Source: Saccoglossus kowalevskii
Lineage: Eukaryota > Hemichordata > Enteropneusta > Harrimaniidae
DNA: 63,756 bases
Direction: 5' to 3'
NCBI RefSeq assembly: GCF_000003605.2
Contig: NW_003106095.1
Coordinates: 8,720 to 72,475, forward strand
Part shown: piece after piece, positions 37,275-49,773 of the stretch
Numbering within the stretch: position 1 is the first letter of the stretch
Layout: each line of letters starts with the position of its first letter
Position numbers and translations under genes: made by a program
The notes under the pieces: generated by a model
The model's database searches: none
The model's input: the letters and a program-made list of their open reading frames with translations, nothing else
Told to the model about the DNA's origin: nothing

Positions 37275-40200
37275 CTAATATTTATAAAACCCCTCTCCGG
37301 TCTTTCTGCCTAATTTTCCTTCATCAACAAATTTATTAAGAAGCGGACTTGGCACAAATAGTGGATGATCTGGAAATTCTTCATGCCAACCTGCAACGAA
37401 AATAAGCAGTTATTTATCATAAACAGCACTATGTTGTAATATCAATATTTCTCTCACCCCCAACATTACAGTGCAGTCCTACATAATACAATGTTAATAG
37501 GAATATAATGGAAGCCTTTAAAATGAATGCTTCTGAAGAGGAACTGAACATTAAAAAGCGTTTTCAAAAATATATATATTGGCATTTATAAAACATTCAT
37601 TTCTGAATTTGCTTTTCTATAACATTCCCTGTCAAACTATCAAATTCGAAACAGCTCTGCTGTTTTAGCCTTGCACTAATAAGGGCATGCATAGTTTTAT
37701 GAACATCATAATGGGAAAATTAAATAAACTTTGTTTACAATCTATTATAAGTGTCTCATTACATATTTAGATCTTATCACTAATAGAACCAAAAATTGAT
37801 AAGTCTGTTCCTATAATTTCACAAGTGGAACTAATCTAATAGAGGTCCACTAATCTAATAAAGGTCCACCCAAGATACACTTACACTAAATATCAAAACA
37901 ATTTGAGTAACGGTTTTCAAGAAGAAGTCAAAAATAGCATTTTCACTGAAAAATGTCACAAATAGTTCAAATCTAATAGAGATCCACCAATGGTACAAAT
38001 ATATCAAGTGTTAAGGCAATAGGAATAGAAGTTTTCAAGAAGTTAAAACATTTTTTACCAAAAATATTTATTAAAAGTAGTGACCCAAGATGACGATGGG
38101 CAATCACCCATACCAAGTGATCCATCTGTCATCTTTGTTGACAGAGGTTATAAAGTAGCAACCACACCCTGTTAGATACGTGTGGTATGTAATATATCCA
38201 TATTTGAAATGAGCTGCAGCTGACTTGTAACTAAAGCAAGAGTAAAATGTGCTGCATTTCAACCTGCACTATTTGTCAATTACAGTAATTCTCATGAAGG
38301 CACAAATTTTATGAAATATTTGTAACATTTACCCTGGAAGACTTCATTCAAACCCAAAAAATACACTTTTTCCGTTTTTGTCACGACTGATGCATTGTAA
38401 TTTGTCAAATTGTTTGCAATTGTCATTTGAAATTTACAAAACATTTAAAAATATTTTACGTTAAAAAACATTCATACCATCGTTAGCTGCAACACATAAA
38501 TAATCAACTTCAGTTTTAATACTTTGTCATAATATCTTACCGTCAATTATAAATTTGGTGATATCTAGCCCAACATAATCCCCTAATTCAAACGGTCCCA
38601 TTGGGTAGCCTGCCCCAAGTTTCATACCTACATCAACATCTTCTGGAGTTGAATCACCTAAGCAATGAAAAAAAATGAAGGTACTACTATGTATACATAC
38701 CATCCAAGATAAATTTACAAACATCCAGACCTACATAGTCAGCTAGTTCTATTGGTCCCATAGGGTAGCCAGCTCCGAGTTTCATGCCTGTGTCAATGTC
38801 TTTTGGGGAAGCATCACCTAATGCATTGAAAATGAAAGCGGAAGCAACATGGATGGTTATGGTGTATTCATATAAAGCAGCAAATTAAAATGTCTGTGGG
38901 TGGGTAAAATAAATGAGTTATACCAAATATTGAGTTTTAATTATTGCATATGGGTACAATGATCAAGGTATACCAAATATGTCATTACCAGTACTTCATA
39001 CTGTGTCCTAATTATTACATATGGGTCAATGAACTAGTTTTACTAAATATGGCGTCTTAATTATTGCATTTGGGGATGATGAACGAGATATACCAAATAT
39101 GTCATCACTTCATGTGGGTCAATGAATGAGTTATGGCATGTTAATTATTATGACAACATGCATGGAGAATGTAGATGTGTGCAAAGCAAAATAATCCATT
39201 ATGAAATTGAACATATACAAAATAGAACCCCCTCCTTTTTGTTTGGGGATATTCTCTTCACATGAACAAACGTACTGCCCCTACACCTATTTATAGAGTT
39301 CAGGATAAATTAACTTGCTCTTATTAAGAATGGTTTGTCTAGTTTTTAAAATTGCAACAGGGGAAAAATATATAATAGTCAAAAATTGATCTAAAAATCA
39401 CTAAGCATGCTACTAAAAGATCACAAAAAAAACGACAATCCAGAATGAATGTGCAGCCAGAAACATTGCCAAGCAGAAAACCACCTTTATATTTGATGGC
39501 TTAGGAAATTGACTAGTTTAGTATTGCATGAATATGGTATTCTGTATTGTATTTAATCTTTCAGATGACATAAGTAGTCTTAATCACAAATAAATTTTGT
39601 TCAATTGTTTTTTCCCTGTTGCTATCTAAAAACAAGGGGGTAGTCAGCACAGGCAGGAAGTGAGACCTAGACAACGATAACACGCTAAAAACGTGAAGGT
39701 CTGATGTATACGCAGGTGACAACTCTTCTACTTTAAAATCAAATAAAAAATGACATCAGTTGTTCAAAGTCCTGAAAACAGAAATGTTGACCAAGCTGAC
39801 TACTCACTCTAAATGTATCAGTCCGCTATTTCAAAACCAGTTGCTTTTCACTAAATTAATCTTCCACTAACACATATATAATGCTTGGTTATTCTCTTAT
39901 CATATTTAATGAAACAGCTTGAAATACAACCACCCTATCCCTTGCAAAAAATTATTTCAAAAAAGAGAGGATTATTTTCATGTAGTCCTGGTACAAATAT
40001 CTATATCCAATTTCCTACCTCGCTCCACCATCCTTACGGCTTCCATCATGTAAGGTACCAACAAACGATTCACAATGAACCCAGGCGTGTCCTACAAAAA
40101 ATGCATATTTATTAGGTCAGTTTTCTTATGCAGTGATATGGTTAATTAAACATTCTTCGTCACCAAATAACAATCCACCTGCTTGAAGCTTGTCCAAAAT

Positions 40201-43200
40201 TCCAGTGCGTTCAATCAGCCATTCACACCAATTCGATCACACCACACCAGTATTTACCGACTGGCTGAAGCTGAAGCTGGAGGTTTTATTCATTTCAAGA
40301 TTTTGTTGGTCACATTTAAAATCATCAAAGGTACTGCTCCACAATATTCAACTTGAATATTTCAAGAACTTTGCTCAGCCATTAAGTTAAGATTGGGTCT
40401 TCAATGTAGTAAATTTACTTAAATCATATGGTCAAAGAGATTTTCCTGTTTGTGCATCACTATTGTGAAACCAGTTTTATGAAATTTAAAAACTTGTTTG
40501 TACCATGCACAGAGGTATACAAATTAGTGCATTTTGTTATGAAAACTTTTAATAATATGTATCACACACCCAATAAAGTACCCACAATTTAATATTCTCT
40601 GTATGGAAAAGTGGTAGCATATCCATTAGAATTTCAAACAACTATTACTGATGACATTATTATATGACATTATTATATGACACCATTACACTCACCTTAC
40701 AATTGACTGGTACTTTACCCAACTTCTTACAGTAATCAAACAAGGTATCAAATGTGTTATCATTTGTATTAGACGTGCGTACAACCTGCAATATCAGTAG
40801 ATGATTGTTTAGTTTAAGCTTTTCACTACCAGTTCTCTCTTTTCATCACAAATTCACAAAATAGTCCTGTTTATAGTCTGCACTTTCCTTCAGAAGATTG
40901 ATATAAAAGAAGCCAAATTTTTTGTGTCTGTTGGCTCCAAAATTAGAGTTCATTTCCAAAAATATTGAAGAATATAAGAAAAAAATGCTGAAAAATTTGG
41001 CGGAGGAAGTCTGGTGGTGAAAAGGTTGATGTATTATAATCATAAGAAACTAAATTTGTGTCATATTTTCAATCTTAACTAAAAAAATATTCATGCAAGA
41101 TAACCTGCAATGAAACTTGAAGAGTCTATAATATAAAACATGTACGATTCAACATTGTAAGCTTCAATTAATCGTTGCCATTATTTATTTTTATGTCCGC
41201 ATGACTGCAATTACTGTTTTTTTTTTGAATGTTGAAAATGCATTAAATGCTTGAACTTTCTCATTTGTATTTCTCATACATTTGCTTGAATGTATTGGAA
41301 TATTCATTTTTACATCTTAAGGAAAGAAATGAAAAGTTCAATAATGGTCAAGATGCTTATTGACATTGCAAAACTATAAAACACTTATAATTATTATCAA
41401 TCAACTTGAAGCTAAATTGCAGCTGGCAGCCTGGATATTTCATTTTGCTAAGTGTATGCTGTCGTACCTCCCACACACAAATAACAAATGTTGTAATATT
41501 AGATTCATTAGAGTTATTTTATCTCACATTGTTTCATTTCACTCAGTCTATGTTATGTGTGTACATCAACAGTACAGAAAAGAAACCCAGGCATCACATC
41601 ACATCGAATCACTTGCAAGCAATTATATTTTTTTTTCTTTTTACACTTAAGTCAGAATATTGCTGAAAATAAGATACTCCATTCCAGGCAAATCGAGCTA
41701 AGACTAATTGCTCCTCAAATCCAAAAATTCATGAATATAAATCTATGTGAACGTGAGCAATACATGCAGGCTTGCATGAAATAAAGTGAAAATTCTTGAT
41801 GAATACTAGATTTGTTGTGTCATTGATGACACAATTAATCCCAGATTTGAAACAGATAATTAAATTATTTACATATACTTTGAAAAATGATGCAAAGGTA
41901 ATAAGAAGCTGAAGCGATGCTGTAGTGAAAACAAGCAGTCTCTCGACTGAGATAGAACCACTGTTATCAATACACATTTCATTTAGAGAATTGAAGATAT
42001 CATCATGAAATGAACAAATCTGAGGACTACCCCAAGAATCTATGTTGCAAATATGAAAGCATTTGGTTTAACTGTTTTGAAAAAGAAGACAAAAATGTGA
42101 AAAGTTGACGACATACTACAGACTACGCCGGACAATCAGTAATATGAAGAGCTCTGTGTTGTTGACAAAGTCGACAGCGGAGCTAAAAAGCCAAAGCTTT
42201 GGCTACAGTTGTACTTTACCAACCATGCTACTGGTGATCCACTGCAGTTTCACCCTGTTCAACTTTCCATTAATCATACAACAATGTTCAGTAGTCTAAT
42301 AAACTACTTGTAAATATGGACATCTCTTACCTCAACAAGTTTCATCATGGGTACCGGATTGAAGAAATGCAAACCACCAAATTTCTCTGGTCTTTTTGTG
42401 ACTTTGGCCATCTCTGAGATTGATAAGGAAGACGTGTTACTGGCAAAGATTGTACTCCTGTAAAAAAATATACAACATAAATTATGAGGTTATTCACAAA
42501 ATACCAGAATTTACGTCTGAGTGCATTGTATGCTTGGGCATGATTCTGTGATTATTTCCTTTGTTTTTTCACTGACCAGGCGGAAAGGTAAACAAGCAGC
42601 GTATCGGCTGAGATAGCTCCGCTGTTAGCAATGCACATTTCAATTAAAGAACTGAAGACATCATTAGAAAATGAACAATATGAATAGTATCAAAGCAATC
42701 AGACTTACAGTTTTTAACAAGAAGTCGAAAATATCACTTTTTACCAAAAATTACAAAAATATTCACCAAAATAAATTAATTAGAGAATTGAAGATATCAT
42801 CACAAAATGAACAAATCTGAGAGAGTTCCACATGTAGTACCTATATATGTAATATCAAAGCAATCGGACTTACAGTTTTCAACAAGAAGTCGAAAATATC
42901 ACTTTTTACCAAAAATGGCAAAAATATTCACCAAAATTAGAGAACTGAAGATATCATCACAAAATGAACAAATCTGAGAAAGGTCTACATGTAGTATCTA
43001 TATATGTAATATCAAAGCAATTGAACTATTGATTTTTAACAAGAAGTCGAAAATATCACTTTTTACCAAAAATTACAAAAATATTCACCAAAATTAGAGA
43101 ATTGAAGATATCATCACAAAATGAACAAATCTGAGAAAGGTCCACGTGTAGTACCTATATATGTGGTATCAAAGCAATTGGACTTGCGGTTTTTAACAAG

Positions 43201-46200
43201 AAGTCGAAAATATCACTTTTTACCAAAAATGACAAAAATATTCACCAAAATTAGAGAATTAAAGATATCATTACAAAATGAACAAATCTGAGAGAGGTCC
43301 ACATGTAGTACCTATATATGTCATATCAAAGTAATTGCACTTGCGGTTTTTAACAAGAAGTCGAAAATATCACTTTTTACCAAAAATGACAAAAATATTC
43401 ACCAAAATTAGAGAATTGAAGATATCAACATGAAATGAACAAACCTAAGAGAGGTCTACCCAAGGTACATATACACCAAGTATCAAAGCATTCAGGCTTG
43501 TAGTTTTCAAGAAGAAGTCGAAAAAGTAAAACATTGACACGGACGACGACGGACAATCACTCATATGATAAGCTCCGCTCGACAAAGTCGACAGCGGAGC
43601 TAAATAAAAGTACAATAATATGACAAACAACCACACCCTCCCCGTGGCTTACGTTGCGTATGGAAGTTATTTTCAAGAGTCTTATGTTGTAACCTGTGGC
43701 CATCCGCGAGTGAAAGTAGAGCAGAATACACCGCATCTCGAGTGAAAATAACTTCCATACGCAACGAAAGCCACTGGGAGGGTGTGGGGTTCTGTTATTA
43801 TTAGTCGCCGCTCAGATGCAGTCCGAAAACAGGAACTTATGTTTTGACCTCTGTACGTCCGTGTGTCTGTGCTTCCGTGCGTGCGTACGTCCGAACCTGT
43901 ATCTTAGAAATGCCTGGACCGAATGGCAGCCATTTTTGTACCGAAAATCATCAAAATTAAGCATTTCTCGGCTCTTTACAGATGGATTTTGTTCAAACTT
44001 GGTATATAAGTTAGACATTATAGGACAACTGATGCACGTCATTTTGTTTTTCAGATAAAATTCAAGGTGGCCGACTGGCGGTCATTTTGTTTTAATGAAT
44101 GTGGTTGTAGCGCCATATCTCTGACTTGCTTTGACTGATTATGTTCAAATTTTAAATATTCATTATACATTCAGGGTTCAAAATACTCGGGTGCACACTG
44201 CACTATGCACATAGATTATTAACTAGTGCAAGTAAACTCAAAATCAAATGTGCACGCTGTGCATGTAGAAATTAACACAACATTTTCTCATTATATTCAC
44301 TAAGCCTAAATTAGTTTCAACCAATATTGTAAAAAAACTCAAAAGCACAAGTGAAAAAAATCAAATTCGTCCGTGATCGCATCGATCGAGAACCCGGAAG
44401 TAAATTGGTAGCGTACTCGCGTACATTGTGAGAGTACTTTGAGTCTCGCGTGACCTCAGAACAGCATACAGATTGAGTATTTCGACCCCTGACATGCAAC
44501 AAACCGAGATGGAATTTAGGACAGGGAACCCGATTGTCCATTAATATGTTCCAAGATAGTGTTACTCCCTGGCAACGCGCGTCAGTGTAGAACGAGTGTC
44601 ACTGTCTGTGTGAAAAAAAAATAATGAGACGTCTAATGTGAGTCACTGTCAGAATAAATAACTCATGGACATTTAGTTGGGACCACGACAGAACCAGAAC
44701 TTGAACTGGACGACTATGATACACAGTTTATGTTGAAATTATAAGTTCCACCACAGAATTGTGCATTGGCAAAATTGCTGTGCAACTGCGGTACTCCACT
44801 GACGGGGTGACTTTAATCAACAGCGGTCATCTCTGAGCTGCACATTACAACTTCGTTTGTGATGTTGCTTGGTGGTCGTGGATTGACTGAGTCTTGGTTA
44901 CCGGTTGAAATGTTGCTCATTTGGCGTTGGTAATCTTTATTTGGAACTGAGTAGTGCCGCAACGTCGCCAGTAGAAACAGATGGATTTTTTTGTGGTCTT
45001 GATGAGAGTGGGCACACACGTTATTGATTATATTCTCCCCAAAAAAAATGACAGCAATTTTAGCGTCAATATAATTTCTTACACCAAATGTTGCATAATG
45101 CAGAACATATTTTTGAAAAATAAATATACAACATGTAACACTACATGTAACAAAACTCTTCCGGAAAAAACCAGATTTCAATGGCAATAAATAGATGTAG
45201 TATTGCATCATGTTCTAAAAATCATAGAGAATTCTGGGTATGTGTTGTGCCAAGCATACAAGAGAGACCCACAGAATTTACTTTCAATTTTAACAATTTT
45301 TTTTTATAGGTTTAGTGAATACAGTTCAACCAAGTGTGTTCTCCTCAGATTATACTGTAAAACATACTAAATGTGTAAAAGTCTTACTCTTTTGCTACTT
45401 TGTCCAACTCTGAAAACAACTTCTTCTTGATTCCCATATTTTCTATAATTGCTTCTATGACTAAGTCTGTATTAGACACTGCTTTGGAACTGTCCGTTGT
45501 TGTAGAAATCTTTGACATGATATCACTAATATAGGCTTCACCTTTCTGAGTACATAAAGTATGAAAAAAAAGGAAAATTAAATCTTGTCTTTTTCCGGAT
45601 CCATATTACAAGTAGCATTCTTATTTTAATCAAGGTGACAATCATTGTTTGCAAATTAACTTCAACTTTGTACGACTTACACTTGGGTCATCTGCAAACT
45701 TCTTTTTTACAACCCTTTGTAAACTCTTATTAATAATAGCACAAGATTTATTGAGAATTTCATCATTCTGGTCAACCATTGTCACTTTATAACCTGCCTG
45801 GGCTGACACCTGTAAAAACGAACAAAGAACTTAATATATATACTATTTAAAAATTAGTTAACATTAAGCTCAAATTGTTATTGACACCAACATGAACTAT
45901 GCATTGTTTGGTTTGTTAGCGACCAAATAAATGGTTGAATTCACTTGCAGTCAGATTTGAGAATGCTGGATAATCTACAAAGTTTTAGAATTTGAATAAA
46001 TTTCTCTACACTGGTATTTCAAGCACAGCTTTGGATACGAATAGACGTTATGATAAATGGTCTATTTTTTGCAGATTATGTGGTGCTCACTGCACCAAAC
46101 TAAATACGATACTAAATATAATAAACAAATTCTGTAAATTTAAAAAAAAATGGCAGTCAATGAAAATAATTCCGACGTTCTAATCATAAACAAAAGTGTG

Positions 46201-49200
46201 AACTCCAGCTTATCAATAAAAGAAGCTTCTGAATATGAATATCTGGAATTTTTGGTTCACAAGGTGCCTCTGATCATACTCACTGTAAAAAACTAATTGA
46301 ACAAGCCATGCATAGCACAGTCCCTGTTAATTATGAAGTAGACATACAGAGAATGAATCTTGGACTTCTTACAATGGAAAACCGATCAAAAATTATCAAC
46401 TGAAATATCACAAACGACTGTGCCAGATGATTGAAATTACATTTATTAATCTAATTAATGAAAAGTAAATGAAGATTCCACAATAAGTGACAGGAAGTGT
46501 GGGATTGGGTAAAACGTATTAACCATGAAAGACAATCATTAAAATAGACAAATCAGAGATTTAAAACTTAGCACATTATACTAATGGGACAAAGGGAAAA
46601 CTATGGCGTGTAATAAAACACACTTATGACCACATTGAGAGTAAAATTACATTTGGAGATGTTGAAACTGAATACTTTGACCAGAAGGAGGGTCTTAGGC
46701 AAGGTCGTGTCCTAGCTCCAATGCTATTTGCAATTTATATAAATGAATTCAAAAAAAATCCTGAATGATTCATCATAACAATAAATAATATACTCATTAA
46801 TGGGTTGTTCTTCGCTGATGATGTGGCCCTTATTGCCCCAAATGAGGAACAGCTAAAATCTATGTTAGAGATTGCAAACTATGGAAAATGTCCATTAATG
46901 GGGAAAAATTTAATATCCTGATAGTAAATAAAAGAATAAATAAACATAAGGAATGGTATATTGGAGATTTAAAAATTAAAGAATCTAATGAATACAAATA
47001 TTTAGGCTACTGGTTCACCAGAAACCTGTCTGACCATACTCACTGTGTAAAACTAAGTGAAAAATTCAACAAACTATTCCCAGTAATGAAAGCAACCCTT
47101 GGAAATCATGGAAACATTAATAGGGTAGATTATGGGTTGTCACTATGAAATCATGTAATACGCCCTTCATTAGAATATGCTGGTGAAATAGTAACGTCTA
47201 GTTTATCTGATATGGAGAGTTTGGAAAAACTGCAAAGAACAGTTGGAAAATTTATACTGAAATGTCAGCGAAACACTGCAAATGAAGCTGTTCTTGGTGA
47301 TCTTGGGTTGAATACAATATAGATATAATGAGTTTAAAATATTATAGGAGACTGAATAAAATGAAAGAATCTAGGTGGACAAAAGTTACTTTTACCAAAT
47401 TAAATGAGCTAAACAAAGAAACTGAATAACATAGAGGTTACATATTTTGGAACTGGCTAAGATATACAGATGATGTAATAAAATATGTCAAAATAAACAA
47501 AAAACAGTTTACAAACTTAACTGATAAAAAACTAAAAACATTGGTTCTGAACCATGATGAATCCAAGTGGAGAGAAGATATGAAGTTAAAATCAAGCCTT
47601 AATTTTAATTATAATAGAAAATTCAAAACTAGCTTGAAAAGTGAGAAATATCTTCAGTCAATAAATAAAAGGGCCACTTTAAAGGAGCACAGCTAAAATT
47701 CAGAGCAAGATCATGTACTCTTGGGTTAGCATATGAAAAAAGGAAATGGAAAAATAATAGTGAAGATGACATAATTTGTCCATGTTGTTAAAAAGATGAA
47801 GAAACTCTCGAACATTTTATTTTGCAATGTCTAAGTTTTAAAATAAAAAGGGAAAACTTAATGTGTGAAATAAAATAAATGTTATTGAAGATGAAAGAAA
47901 CAAATTTATCTGATAACTTCCAGCAACTGAATAACGAAGAGTTAGTATGCTTCCTTCTGGGAGATACCACTCAAGGTTATTACAAAGAAATATGTTACAC
48001 CATAGACAAACTTATGAAAGAATTTTTAGTTGATGCCATGGATGTTAGAACACCATTTTTAAACTAATAAGTAGATTGTATTGTTATTTTTATTGTACTA
48101 ATATTAATTTTGTTATATGTTATTTTTCATGATCTATAACAATATTTCTTGTACTTATTTTAAAAAATGTATCTTTAATTTTGCAGCTCCAGTGAGCCAC
48201 TGCTTTATAAGGGTAGCAACAAATAAATAAATAAATAAATAAATACTACATGTATTAAACAAGCAGCCTCTCAGCTAAGATGGCTTCGCTGTTAGGAATG
48301 TACATTTCAATTAGAGAATTGAATATATCACCACGAAATGAACAAACTGAGAGAGGTCCACCTGTAGTACCTATATGTACATGTATAATATCAAAGCAAT
48401 CAGACTTGCGTTTTTAAACATGAAGTCAAAAATATCACTTATTACCAAAAATGACAAAAATATTCATCTAAATTATAGAATTGAAGATATCATAACAATT
48501 TGAACAAATCTGAAAGGTCAACTTGAGGTCAAACAAAGTCAAACAGTGTAATCTCTTTGGTTGGCAAATTTGATAATATATATAGATGACAGAAATCCAG
48601 GGGGCCTTATGTTTGGTGGACTAAGTCTGAACCAAAGACAATTTTTAGGTTTTTTTCCACTCACTAATATACAGATGATGTAAATCCAAAGAGACATTTT
48701 TAATACTGATATGGGACATAAATGTGTATATTAGACAAGGGATTTTTTTTCTGTTTTATCTGAGGGGTAAAGTTTTCCCAAATAACATCTGTATACTGTT
48801 ATGTATTTTATTGGCTTTAGTTATATTTGTAACTTTTTCTTTTTTTCTGTCATTATTTTATATATATACATGTATTACCTTTACTGTATTGATCAATACC
48901 CCATTGTAGATACGATTTCAATCAAGTTATTATTATTATTAAAAATAATGCAGGTTATTACTTGAGAATCCTAGGGTTGATTATTGTCTAAGGAGGTACC
49001 AAAATAGGCCTTTTTACTTGAAAACCATCTGTAGGGGGTTGGTAGATAGAAACTGCAATGACCCATTTAGCGGCAGATGTGTATTACCGGCCCGACATTG
49101 GCAGGTATTAGTTTGTGTCTTGTTCATCTGTTTGATTGAAAACAATGTACAATAATTTGCTGCGCACCCACTTTATTCTGCTATAGCAGGATCCATGCAT

Positions 49201-49428
49201 GACAGTGTTTTAGTGGGCAGCCAACGACCGAGTGTAAATACCATATACTAGTAACACGTTCCACCCCTAATCCAATGTGTACACGTTGTTGGGCGCCATT
49301 TTTCTCCTTACCTGGGCTATGCCGGATCCCATTGATCCGCCACCGATAACAGTAATGTGATTTAGAGCAGCCATTCTCCATGCAGTTGTAGCAAGGCCTC
49401 TGGACAAGACATTCGTTGCGAAAGACAT
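37275..49428 (-). CDS. HADH: Mitochondrial L-3-hydroxyacyl-CoA dehydrogenase, paralogue A
   Basis: Exons (minus strand, 5' to 3'): 49312-49428, 45681-45809, 45388-45545, 42331-42457, 40696-40785, 40019-40091, then one of 38701-38817 or 38541-38657, and 37275-37390 (stop TAG). All junctions are GT-AG and keep phase; the product is about 308 aa with one exon 7, close to human HADH. The enzyme oxidises L-3-hydroxyacyl-CoA with NAD+ in mitochondrial beta-oxidation (EC 1.1.1.35). Residues 1-20 are Arg/Ala/Ser-rich, a likely transit peptide. [13 protein letters not shown] is the NAD-binding loop and VDQ ends the second strand. [13 protein letters not shown] (catalytic His, Asn), KLVE (catalytic Glu) and GFIVNRL (Asn) are all present. 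[12 protein letters not shown] closes the C-terminal domain. An upstream in-frame ATG at 49512 would add 28 residues without transit character, so 49428 is preferred. Intron 1 holds a LINE and intron 3 holds satellite repeats. Confidence 0.93.
37830..38130. repeat. Family D repeat units in the HADH A last intron
   Basis: Two diverged units with CTAATAGAGGTCCACC, TTTTCAAGAAGAAGTC and TTTTTACCAAAAAT, related to the 157-bp array at 42.57-43.6 kb. Confidence 0.55.
38541..38657 (-). CDS. HADH: HADH A exon 7a (alternative exon, downstream copy)
   Basis: 117 nt, starting and ending in phase 1, preceded by TTAG and followed by GTAAGAT. It encodes [20 protein letters not shown] then [19 protein letters not shown], equivalent to the human segment in the C-terminal helical domain. 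Either this exon or 7b keeps the frame between exons 6 and 8. Confidence 0.9.
38701..38817 (-). CDS. HADH: HADH A exon 7b (alternative exon, upstream copy)
   Basis: 117 nt, phase 1-1, preceded by TTAG and followed by GTATGTAT. It encodes [20 protein letters not shown] then [19 protein letters not shown]. It is intact, with mainly conservative changes from 7a. Only 43 nt separate it from 7a, which suggests mutually exclusive use. Confidence 0.9.
39628..39736. mobile_element. MITE family A, copy 4 (decayed, HADH A intron 6)
   Basis: Contains GGGGGTAGTCAGCAC at the left, GACAACGATAACACGCTAAA in the middle and GACAACTCTTCTACTTTAA at the right, all matching family A. The left terminus is eroded. 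Confidence 0.6.
41925..42190. repeat. Family D repeat, short copy (HADH A intron 4)
   Basis: The head AAACAAGCAGTCTCTCGACT and the tail GACAAAGTCGACAGCGGAGC match the two ends of the larger array at 42570-43605. It lacks the amplified interior. Confidence 0.6.
42570..43605. repeat. 157-bp tandem array within a family D element (HADH A intron 3)
   Basis: GAAGTCGAAAATATCACTTT recurs at about 42721, 42886, 43043, 43200, 43357 and 43514, giving a period of 157 bp after the first interval. Each unit also has CTATATATGT, ATATTCACCAAAATTAGAGA and GAACAAATCTGAGA. The head has TAGCTCCGCTGTTAG and the tail has GTCGACAGCGGAGCTAA, which are inverted with respect to each other, so the array appears to be the expanded interior of a TIR-bearing element. 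Confidence 0.8.
43629..43791. mobile_element. Hairpin MITE with inverted arms of about 50 bp
   Basis: The left arm has CCACACCCTCCCCGTGGC and GTTGCGTATGGAAGTTATTT. The right arm is its near-perfect inverse, with AAATAACTTCCATACGCAAC and GGGAGGGTGTGG. A loop of about 60 bp lies between. It abuts the family D array. Confidence 0.75.
45990..48246 (+). mobile_element. Decayed LINE in HADH A intron 1
   Basis: The plus strand, antisense to HADH, carries RT pieces. [20 protein letters not shown] lies near 46690-46750 and [15 protein letters not shown] near 46808, with the catalytic DD intact. [19 protein letters not shown] lies near 46990-47040 and a Cys/His-type CPCC...EHFILQC near 47775-47830. 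An earlier stretch (46000-46450) repeats the FADD-to-DHTHC part with FFADYV, showing two overlapping fragments of one family. It ends in an AATA-type simple repeat at 48221-48246, a common LINE tail. Stops and frameshifts are throughout. Confidence 0.75.
48221..48246. repeat. AATA microsatellite (LINE 3' tail)
   Basis: Tandem AAAT units directly after the LINE C-terminal region, consistent with its 3' end. Confidence 0.8.
48255..48545. repeat. Family D repeat, short copy (HADH A intron 1)
   Basis: Starts AAACAAGCAGCCTCTCAGCT, then carries GAGAATTGAA, GAGAGGTCCACCTGTAGTAC and TTACCAAAAATGACAAAAAT, as in the 157-bp array. The tail is missing. Confidence 0.6.
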
Positions 49429-49773
49429 GTTGGAAAGTTGTACTGCACTGTGATACGCACGCAGGTCACCACAGATCACCACCAGAGAGTTCGAAGGAAG
49501 GGCAAAGTTCACCGTGTCATGTGATACCTACTGTGTGATACCTACTAAGTTGCGGATTGGGATTTTACATTTAGATCTATGTATACGATATTTTTATATC
49601 GTCATGAAATTTATTGTATTCTTATTGCATTTTGTCAAAGCTATATGAACATCGGACACACCGAGTGGACGGAGAACACAAGTTACGAACAAACACTCAT
49701 GGGTCAAATGTTAACCTCGGCGGGTGGCTCACGACCCAAATAAGATTTCGCTTACGACAGATGACGAATCATC
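49429..49773. promoter_or_regulatory. Putative bidirectional promoter between HADH A and GTF2H5
   Basis: Only 345 bp separate the two divergent start codons. No TATA box is obvious. The arrangement implies shared or closely spaced promoters. This is inferred from spacing alone. Confidence 0.5.

Noticed and set aside
38541-38817. Exon 7a/7b as an assembly duplication
   Set aside because: The two copies differ at many positions in both DNA and protein and have different flanking introns, so they are true diverged duplicates.
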